This document shows positions 36,700 to 47,900 of a stretch of DNA of 64,000 nt, one piece after another. The notes under the pieces are model-generated. The model saw only the letters and a list, made by a program, of their open reading frames with translations. It had not been told where the DNA came from and made no database searches. Each line of letters opens with the position of its first letter. Within the stretch, counting starts at the first letter, position 1. The DNA comes from Flabesymbios commensalis (Eukaryota; Annelida; Polychaeta; Terebellida; Flabelligeridae), in the NCBI GenBank assembly GCA_964017125.1, contig OZ024915.1:14681422-14745421 (forward strand). The letters are read 5' to 3'. The translations under genes were made by a program, and so were the position numbers.

Positions 36700-37195
36700 C
36701 AGAGATCTGAGTGGCCTTTGGATCAGGCAAAACCTCTCGTTACCTATCTGCACACAGCTTCTCAAATACTCTTGGTAGGGAGAAATCACTTGCACTCTCA
36801 GTAGCTCACGCTTCAACAGGGTGCGCCACAACGTTAGCTTTTGTGGGGCATGGCAAGAAAACATCTGGTCAGTGTGGAATGCTATGCCAGAGCTGACTGG
36901 TGCCCTCCTCAGCTTATCATCGTCTCCTATGATGGTGTCAGATGAGTGTTTCAGTACAATATAGTGGTTTGTTGTCCTCCTTTGTGACCGCACTAGTATA
37001 TACATGTATTGATGTGAATGAGGCACAGGCCAAAATGTTCCATAAGAAGAGAACACCTGATGCAATTCCACCCACTCATGCTGCTCTTGAGCAGCATATA
37101 AAACGCGCAGCGTATCGAGGTGGGCATATTTGGGGGCGGACTCATATTGCATCTCCATCAACCCCTCCACCCGAAACCTGAGGGTGGCTCAAGTC
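36700..37195 (+). pseudogene. Broken copy of an element-associated metazoan protein (HALTGCDTT-type)
   Basis: Plus-strand frames contain AHASTGCATTLAFVGHGKKT and, further on, AIPPTHAALEQHIKRAAYRG followed by GHIWG. These resemble a multi-copy family seen in molluscs, cnidarians and echinoderms with motifs like HALTGCDTT..GKGKK and PPT..AL..H..RA..Q. The family's origin is unclear but it behaves like mobile DNA. This copy is broken. A 158-codon antisense frame over the same stretch is a shadow. Confidence 0.6.
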
Positions 37196-38723
37196 TGAAG
37201 CCGGCTGTTTTTGTTTTGTGTGTGTGTGGGGGGGGGGGGGGGGCACTGCATTTACAATCTACCAACTAACATTTTCTAAATTTAGGTATATTTGAAACAT
37301 ATATTGTCTTCACGTCGTTGTTATTTAAAAGACAACATTTTCCGTTCATTGAATGTGTGGTAGTTTTAAAGAATGGTGGTGGTGTAGATAAAGATGACAT
37401 TGATGAAAATGTAAAACATGCTTTTAAACATACTTGGTACGGTATACTTACATTTCAGAGAAATAACGCATGCATATGAAATGATAATATAATCATTGCT
37501 GGGACACTAAGTTAACGAATAGATACTCTGGCACCAATATTGTCCCATACATGATGATATGAGTGTAGTTGATATATGTTATACTACTTTGTTGTTATTT
37601 AAAATACAACAATTTTGTCCATGGAAAGTGTGGTAGCTTGAAAAAATGGGGATGGTGGAGTTGATAACTTATGTATGTTTCTAAAAATACTTGATATACT
37701 ACATTTTAGAAGTTATTATTCTTCGTCCTCATGCCTTGTGAATTTAATTTAAGTGTATTGTACTTTTAATATAAACATCATGGCATGTAGGTGATACAAA
37801 AGTTGACGTATGCATACCCATATACATGCCCAATTATTGCAATACTTGTTGGGATGCCATATCAACCTGTATATGTCAAAAGCTAACACCTTGATTTGCA
37901 TTTGGTGAATGTATTTAACACATTTTAGCTTGCGTAACTGATAATTAAAAAAAAATTTCGTAACAATGTCATAATTCATGGAACATTAGCGATTTTTTTG
38001 GAATACTGAAATACTATAGAAATACTGTTTCTATTTATCCTAGATGTGTTTAAAAACAATTTTATTTACTACTGGAAGTGTTTTGTATGCATCGAGCAGA
38101 CATGACCATGTTCTGTTACTGTTATTTTGTTTTCATTGACCGATTTTGAATGTCGTCCGTAGTTATCGCGTATACATAAAATGTCAATAAATGATATTTT
38201 GGTACCATTTTGTCTTTTGTCTCGTATATATCTATTGTTAAGAAATTTGAGTGTCTCTCATCTTTAAAATGACGACTATTATATGTCGTTGACGTGTACT
38301 AAGTTTGGTGCTTTTATCACCAAATGCACAGTTGGTTTGGTTATCAGCTGCACTATAAATTGTGGAGGGGAATGTGATAGAATCAGTGTAATGTGTGTTT
38401 ATTGGAGTAACTTCAAGTAGTTAGCCGTAAAACTAGAGATATATAATGAAGTGGTGATAGAGACATTTAAACTAGTGAACAAGGAATGTTCCATTTAGCC
38501 TATTTCAGGGCTGGCTGCCTATCTAATTGTGCAATAATTTTGTAGTGGCTATTTTTTGTCTGGTTTGGTGTTGGAAACTTAAACTTAAACAATGCTGTTT
38601 TATTTGTATTTTATGCAGTTATGTTGTATATTTTAAATACTCTGCGGTTGTTTTTGGTATATAATGACGTTTGGTTTGAAGTTTACGTATCATGCATGTG
38701 CTTTTACCGAACGAATCCTGTTG
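37196..38723. other. Upstream of gene 3; old direct duplication only
   Basis: Two diverged direct copies (about 37311-37455 and 37588-37715) share TGTTATTTAAAA.ACAACA, GTGTGGTAG and ATACTTGATATAC-like blocks. A pure G-run follows a GT-run at 37216-37243. No gene is recognised. Confidence 0.45.
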
Positions 38724-38730
38724 TATATAA
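38724..38730 (+). promoter_or_regulatory. TATA-like box candidate for gene 3
   Basis: TATATAA about 200 bp upstream of the ATG at 38926. An acceptor-like TGCATTCAG at about 38895-38903 raises the alternative of a 5' UTR intron, in which case the promoter lies elsewhere. Confidence 0.3.
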
Positions 38731-38925
38731 GCATGTAAGCCTACATATATATATACCCCTCTAACCATTTTTTTATAGAAACATGTACAACGACAAAAAC
38801 TGATTTTTAGAATACTTGACCCTCATACAGCTCCATACCTTTGTGTTGATATATTTTATCGTTAATTTCACTTTAGAATGTATTTACTTCTTTGTGCATT
38901 CAGATTACAAAGTACTTGATTACAA

Positions 38926-41900
38926 ATGGCAGAACATAATCAACACATAAGTACAACTGACTTTGAAAACGCCCGACAATTTGTCGCAAGCAGACAAACC
39001 GGTGCTCATAATGTTGAGAAATTTAGAAATCTAGAAAGGATTGTGATATATGCCCAGAGCTGTGCCCGACCTCTTCAATCCGAGCACCAGGCGAGTGGAC
39101 GCGGCGCTGATAACAGGAACGTCAGCAGCTCAGAAAACATAAGACATCAAGCAAACGAATACATGGGCTATCTTAATGACTGTTTTGATAAACTAGAAAA
39201 CAAAAACGAGTCTTTGGAAAGGGCTAACAGAGATCAGGAGGGTGTCATCAGACAAATACAAGAAAGTAACAATGATATTACACTGAAGTAAGTTGTCTAA
39301 GTTCTCACTTGTACGAGCTTCTATGCTGAATATGTGAAAGGAATATCTCTGTGTATTCCCTTATAAATACATAGCCGGTTTCATATTCAAATGATATTAC
39401 CAACTTCATATCTTCTTAGCCCTCACACCGCGAAGCAAGACTTCAGTCTTTTTAATCCATATTATCATGTTTATTGTGTTTAAACACCAAGATTGGCAAA
39501 TGTTTGGTCCAAAATTAAACAAATGTGAGTAATTTTCACTCACCTGAATTTGTTGAGAGAGCGCAGTTTGAAAACAATTAAAAAATCAGTATCATAACTA
39601 AATCATGTTGAGACTTTATACAAAGACATTTGTTTTGTGAAGTGTTTATTCAACCATTAAATAAGTAAATAAGTAAATATAAGATTACCAGGGTGGTTTA
39701 GGAGACCAATCAAGACCACAAGGCACACTGTTCTAAAAATAGTTTCCTTGTCTATGACTTATTAGACCATGGGCTGGAAGTCGAAACCCTTCCACCCCCC
39801 CCCCCCCCTGGGTATTTTTGTAGACCATATTTTTTTAACCTTACTATGTACCAAGTTACTGCAGAATTTATGTGACCTTGTAATATATGTATGCTTAAAA
39901 ATGTGTGTTATTTATATTTATAAATGTCATACATATTTTTGATGGAAGAATATTGCAGCCTTTCATGAAATCTGAAACACGAAACTTTGCTAGGAATTTG
40001 AGTGTATACTTTATTATCCACTTGTTTTTACTTAATTTGTGTGTGATGAAATCGAATTTGTCGGATGACATTCTATATTTGTTGAAATATATTTGTTCAA
40101 ATTAGCATGGCCACCAAAATGTTAAGGAAACTCCAATAACGTACATTTTTAAGCATACACATATCTGGGTTCGACAAAAAAAGATATGTCTAATAACTAC
40201 GATTTATTATGTTGTTTTCTTTGACCATGTTGACTAGGTTGTTTTGCTGTTCATTTTGATTATTTTATAATAAAAAAACATGTTTGAGCGTTTGTGGAGA
40301 GAAGACTATTTATCAGAACGGGAATTTAATTATCTGTTATATTGTATATTGCATGTGCTGATCGGTTAATCAGAAAATCAAAGACAGACGCTTACGTATC
40401 ACTACCGTCTAAATCTAGGTGGAATTGGTGGCCATTTTTAGGCCTCAGCCAAAGTTTTGGCGGATGCCTATTGTCATCACCAGGCGCGTCCGTCCGTCCG
40501 TCCGTCCGTCCGTCTGTCCGCCACTTTTAGCACTATAACTTGTTTCACGTACCTGGAATGCACATTAAACTTCACATACAGGCTAATCATGACTAAAACT
40601 CATTTCACATTTGACCTTTCTGTGACCCCTATGACCTTGACTTTTTTCCGATCGACACATTTTCTCGTTAACGCGATTCACTCAGCATTTTTTTTATGTA
40701 TCAGTCCAAAATTTATACCATACATTCATTTCACTAATAGCTCGGATGAGTACGAAATTGGGCAAGATTCGGACAAAAATTAGGTCATGGCGGCCAAAAT
40801 GGCTGATTCTCGGCCGTTATTTTTTTAATATGCGTAATATCTTGAAAACCAGACCAGATAGCTAGACCATTACTATAAAACAAAATGTGCAGTTTCAGGT
40901 AGGGATATGTTCTGAGAAATTTCAACTTGATCAAATTAAAAATGGCCGATTATCGGCCATAATTACCTTTAATATGCCTGATATCTGACAAACCGTGCCA
41001 TATAGCTAGACCATTACTACAAAACAAAATGTGCGTTTTCAGTTAGGGATATGCTCTAAAAAAATTCAACTTGATCAAATGCAAATTGGCCGATTATCGG
41101 CCATAATTAACTTTAATATGCCTGATTATACCGAACAAACCGTTCCGGATAGTTAGATGCTCTAACCTTCAAAATTGGCATAATTTGGAAAATTATGATG
41201 ATAAAAGTTATTTGTCCACTTCTTGATCTTTTTTGATTAAAAAAATAATATGATTTCAACTTTTTTAAGTACCGTACATTCGGTCCACCAAGAAGATATG
41301 ATGCACGTTTTAATTGCGGGTCAATGTTTTTTACGTCGGCACTGGATCTAGTTCTAATTAGGAGAGCCTACTGTGTAGCCTAGTCAACACAATTCACTAA
41401 CCCACTGTTGGTTCAATCACCAGACATTCGGTCCACCAAGGAGATATGATGCAGTTGGCGTTTTTTTTGCTAGAGAAAAACTCATAAAATTAAAATAGCC
41501 AACACAATTCAACACTGATAATGTAATAAATCTATTCGCAGCATTCCCACATGAGCCCTTGGAAAAAAAAATCCATATATACCAGTCCAATAAATACTAT
41601 AAAGCGAAATATATGGTTTTAGTGTGGGATATATATATACCCTTTTAATTGCAACTTGCTCAAATTAAAAAAATGCTGACTTGCGACCATCAGTAACTTC
41701 AATATCTGTAATATACACAGTAATCTGTGCTAGATAGGTGAATCATTGAACACGTTCAATAATGGCAGAAATGATTTTCACTTTTAAACGATGATTAGAG
41801 GCTGAGGCCTATTTCCGTCGCCGACGGGCCTAGTTTTATTTTGGGCCGCCAATGGTCATAAATGATTATTTTTTCACTTCCCGACACAATAAACTACAAG

Positions 41901-44900
41901 TAAAACATATTGGCAAGAACTACGCAAAATATCCTACACCACATGTGTCACAGCATGGCACAGCCAGCCTCTTGTAGGCTCAGTAGGAGTCACAGGGGGG
42001 TATGCCGCCCCGACACTTTGGAAAACTAAGATTGTTGTTTTGTTTTTGGGACACTTAAAGAAGCGGTGCCAGTGGTGCCCATACTGTGTTTATTGTGAAT
42101 TGTCAAGTAAGACATGCTTCTTCTAGTTATAAATATAGTTTTCTTGTAGATTTGGTGAACAAAACGACGAAGTGATGAGGTTAGAGCAAATAATACAAGA
42201 AAAGAACACAGAAAATAGTAATCTTAAAATGCGGTGCGTATACATTTTTACACATATTGTTCGTGCACAATATTGACGTTTAGCATAGAAATATTTACAT
42301 ATAATTGAATATTGCAATTTAGGTCATCCCGAATCTCCTTTTTTTCATGTTATGTCATGTCAATCCCATCTCCTATGAATCAAAATTCCCTGTTAAAATT
42401 ACAATACCACAATTATTTTGTATAGACTGTCTGTAATTGCGACAGCAGGAGATCTAATACCATTGTATTACAAGTTGATTATATCAAAACTAAATCAACG
42501 AAATCAAATTGTTCAATTGGACAGTTATACCGTACAAAATGTCGAATTGGGTCCAACAGTTCAAAACAGTGAACATGATGAAGAGCACAATATCATGTTC
42601 TGTCAATTTTCGTAAAAATTTGGCCACTAATTATCAGTTAGGCCCTATTATAAAAAAACAGAGGGGAAAAGTATTTTTTGTAATCTGTAATGGGTGGAGT
42701 TTAAAAAAAGGACATCATGTACGACGTCCTCCGCCCATTATTACATTTTGCCAAATATAGCAGTAAACGCCCTATGTTTGGATGACTGTACATGAACTAG
42801 TTCCGATTTCCTCAGTGAGCCAACATGGCCAGGAGCTATCTCGCGACTTTCGACTTTCGTGTTGACTTGGTTTGTAACATTTGTACAACGACAGCTATTT
42901 TTTGTACATGTGCATGTCCATATATTAAAACCAGTCAGACATGCGTCCACCACCTAACGTCAAAAACGTGCTGCACCCACTCTTTTCAAATCCAGCAAAT
43001 TCCACAGGGTTAAAACGTACCGATGAACATTACTTAAAAATAGAATGGTAAATTATTTGTGCAATTCTGGGCAATGCCATAGCCCTTTAAACATGTAAAT
43101 GTGGTTGTGAATTGTAAACTGGAACATTTTATTCTAGTAACATATATATATTTATTACAGATATGATGAGCAAGACGAAAACATGAAGAAGCTAGAGAAA
43201 AATATAGAACAAAAGAACACAGAAAATAATGGGCTTAGAATGCAGTGTGTATATATATATCATAGAAAATATAATAAATCTCCAAATCCAGGCCCTGTAA
43301 GCGAAAGGTTGATTTTATGTTGATGTTGGCCTAATGTTGAACCGATGTCGGCGACGGATTCGTGATTAAATGAATAATTAAATTAAATGTATGAATAAAT
43401 AGATTGACAAATGAATAAATATATGAATGAAATGAAATGAATGAATGAACGAAAAAAAAGAAATAACGGACGGGCGAACGGAGAACAAACGAATGAATGA
43501 AGGAATAAATGAATGAATGACATCAATACATTATGTATGCTGATACGGTATCATTGTTATCCAGATGGCATAAAATAATTTCTATTTTCAGAATCGGAAA
43601 AATATTGAATGATCAAACAGACCCTATGAAAACAGAACGTATCAGTGATACAGTGGGTCGACCGTCAGTGATCAAATTGAAGTATGAAACACTAACGACC
43701 CAGGATGCAGCCAATTTGAGGACCTCCATTCGGAAGCCTGATAACGTGTCTGATGAATTCTGGAAATTCTTTGTGATTCAAACAGTGTGTGGTCTGCTTC
43801 AGGTATGTCAATTACATTGATTTTCATAATATTATTAATTACAGATTTTTTTCACACATGAATTTACATTTGCCATGTTTATTACATAAAACTAGATTTG
43901 ACCCGTGTTCCGTACGGGCAAAACTAGATAGGCTGATCATGCTGATATGTATGCTTCACTGGCATAATTAAAATGAAGGCTTAAAGGTGATCTATCACCC
44001 CTTATGTGGTATGAATAATTATGTCCTTTTATGGGGTGATTGACTATCATGTGACCCTCTCAGAGGGTCACATGATAGCCAATCACCCCATATATGGGGG
44101 TGATTGGTTATCATGTGACCCTCTCAGAGGGTCACATGATAGCCAATCACCCCATATAAGGAAGCACTTGTGCCCCATCTTGTGGCGACTTTGCTTTATT
44201 TGTCACAAATGTACTCATACCTTATAAGGGGTGATATGTCACCTTTAAAACACTGAGCCTGCAGATAAATAACACGAATATACTTAAGTACAACATAATT
44301 TAAAATGACAGTGTATGTGTATGGATGACGTCTGCTTAGAACAATGGAATGATGTCGGATTTAAAAAACTTAATTTTATACGCATATGTCTTAGAATGAG
44401 CACAGGATCACCTGCACAAAACTTAAAAACGTTTATTTAATTACAATCACACATGCTTTTGACCGTGGGAAAGAGAAATATCAAATTTTGACAATGTATA
44501 ACGGACCGAATCAGTTAGTTAATAATAAGTTATCGATATTTTTGCCTGGTTCTTATAGCCATAAATATGTTGAATTAAAAACGTCGATTTCTGTGTGAGT
44601 ATAAAACACTGGTATATTAACCTGTGTGATTATCGCCTGATAAAGAAGTAATATTGAATATAAAAGAAAATGAGTATAAAAGAGTCTAACAACCATGTCA
44701 ACATTTTTGCAGTTGTAGACAAAATCATGTGTTATCATGGTTATGGCGACGTGCATGAGTTTTTAATTTTGTAAAATATATTCGAGCGGGCTGTGGGGTT
44801 TTAGCGGGCTATGCAAGACAGTATCGGTGCAGTGCCACAGCTGCCCGCATGTACCTGCGCGGTGATTATCCAATGCTGGCTTGACTCTTTAAGCCCGCAC

Positions 44901-47900
44901 GATGCATTAAAGCATCGTTTTACATCCCTGAAAACAGACATAATTTTCCTAAAACTAGCGGTGTTAGAATGAAAAATTCCATGAAACTAGTTTAACAATA
45001 TATGGCAATTTTCATTATTTTTTCACCCACTTCAAGTCATCTTCATCCACTACAAGTCGAGAATTGCGACAGCAATTCGCGACTTGTAGTGGATGAAGAT
45101 GGTAAATTCAGAAATGAAAGGGTTAAGGTAAAGCACCTAGGCATGATGCACTGCCTGTGTTGAATAGATGTTGGCCAGCGCCGACGACGCTGGCCCAACA
45201 TTTACCCGCCATTGGGTCGGTTTCAGCGTGTCCTCTGTGGATAAATAAAAGCACTGCCTGTTGTTGAATGGATGCTGGCCAGCGCCGGCGACGGTGTCCC
45301 AGCACTGTGCCGGAATTGTATTAGTGTTGTGCTGACTTGCAGTCGACACAAACATCAGCTGAAAAGTGTGATGAACATTAAATAAAAGACAAATTACAGC
45401 ACAAAAACATCTCATAACTTTTTATATACGTTGCAACCATGTCAGAATGTCAAAGCTTTGCTTGAGATATATAGTGGGTGGCGGACAAATAATATTATAA
45501 GTAACGTCTCTAATATCTGAAAAAAATCTTTTACCACTTTTAATATGTATGAAAAAAATAGTTTTTTAAGATATTTGATATGTACTTTATATATTTCATA
45601 TATATCTACTAAATTGTAGTACAGTGTGGTCTAGCCCATTAAAATAAAATCGTTCAAAATATGATACAAACGCCATCTTTTCTATAAACATGTCCAATGC
45701 TACCCGGAATCATAACCATGATAACGGAAGGAGAACCACTTTTTATCTACCGTTTAACATTTTTTTTTTTTTTCTATTTCGACACCTTTTACTTTCAATT
45801 TTCACCCACTTGAAGTGTCTCGCTACCGCCACCAACAACTACAAGTGGGTGAAAATTACTCACATTTGATTTTTTTTTACCGATGTTCAAACAGTCCTTT
45901 AATTCCCAATAATAGTGCTTTGATCGGCTAAAAAACGACGATTTACAAACGACTATAGTCGTGCTTATAACGCTTGAAGTGTTAAAGATCAGGATTAGAT
46001 TCATGAACCCGATACATCCTCGTAGTTTTAAAACAGAAAATGCAATCTTGATGCTCACATTCATTGGCGACATGTTGTCATGGATTGACACTGTGGATTA
46101 CTACCATAGCACGTTAGCATTGGTCTAATTCTCCATTGGTATGCTCCCAGTTATGGGTCAGTTTAACACAATTTTCATGCTCTAAATATTTTAGTGTGAC
46201 TGAAAGTATTTGCAAACTTCATAAGTAACATAGATACTGCAGTATCACGTCCACGCATGACAAGTCGCAAAGCGTACGGTGATATTTATTAGAAATTAAA
46301 CATTGTACCATTAAAATCTACAAATACGAGACTTTGACCTTTGTTGGGTTAATGTTGGTTTATTTAAAAAAAAATACAACGTCTTCGTTTGCTTTATTTC
46401 CGCCGATGATAAATAACTGATCATACTGCTATGTGTTCATTTATAGGTTTCCTGGAACGAGATGAAGAAATATTTCGAAGAATTGGTTGATCAAATGTCC
46501 CAGCTGCTGGTCTGTCCCTTGGGAGACGAGTTGGTATCAAATAAATCCAAAACATCTGTACGTGTAGCACATCAATAATTCACCAATGATTTATTTTGAT
46601 CGATTACTAAATCTAAATCTATGTCATAAAATTGTGTACGCCTATATTGTCGCCTCGGAGCTAAAGGATCCTATCTTCCACTCTAACGAGTGTCAGATAG
46701 GATTCTTCAGCTCCGTGGCGACGATATGTTATGCAACATGAACAGAATAAATATTAACAAACTCACCCACTGATTGATTTGAAAGATTGACTGATATTTT
46801 ATATTTTATGTTGACCCAATTCAAATCAAGCAATCCTTTTGTCAACACAGTCAGATAGAACATTTATTGGAGGAGACCGGGGCTAGTTGAAAAAAAATTC
46901 AGAAAATTTGCCCTATGAGTCTCAGTTTTAGTGTCAGAGTAATGAAACCAAGCACTAAATATTATCATTAACGGCGGATCTCAATAAGATAGACAAAACA
47001 TGTCTAGACAGTATGTTGTAGGCATCATGGATTAAATGTGACTTGACTGACACTTTGTCGACTGTTTCAAATAACCCTACATGTGGGGTTAGTTGGAACG
47101 AAGTTGAAACATCTGTCAATATGTGGTTATTCTTAATTGTAGCGATGAGATAGGAACCTACAATAATTTTGTAATAAACAGCACTGGGTTAGGCAATAGC
47201 GGGATTGCTTGATTTTGTGACATATAATTGTAATTGGCCCTGAATCGGGGCTAGTTGAATCTTGTTATAACTAACCACATTTATGTTTTGACTATAACCC
47301 CATTTCATGTCTCCACTAAACCCATTTTCAATATTTCAACAAGCCCCGCGTCGATGAAGCAACTTTGTACTGATCTCTCTTTAAACCAGAACATTGCAGA
47401 GCACAGCAACATTCACGTATACATACCTTTATATAAGGGAGTAAGGTTGTTAGCCATACATTATAAGTACCACGGATAATGAACAGATATGCCGTGTCGA
47501 CCAAAATTTAGTCAGAACAGCAAAAAATAGACACACCTGGCTTTTGGAGAAAATATGTCAGTCTTTTCATACAAAATGCAGCCATGTAATACCCCTTTGG
47601 CATTCGCTAGGTGATCACACGTGATTCATTAAGATCATACTTCGGGTTTGCGATGTCTTGTTCCAACATACCCCGTTTTAGCTGGTCTCACCTAAATATA
47701 AATGTAGAAAAGAAAACTTTCGAACAAGCCAAGTATTCCTTGTTATAATTATTATAGCATGGTGATGTACAATTCCACAGTAATCAATGTAATAGTCATG
47801 ATATATTGACTCTTACACTTCACAATAACCTTCTGTACTCATGGTACTTGACAAGCTATTTCAGACAGGTGGAATATGAGCACAATTTTTCTTATTTCTG

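Noticed and set aside
36694-37170. 158-codon minus-strand open frame
   Set aside because: It is the antisense of a recognisable plus-strand relic and has no domain of its own.
45123-45415. Minus-strand frames with AGQHLFNT-like repeats
   Set aside because: They translate the duplicated family G motif, which is not coding.
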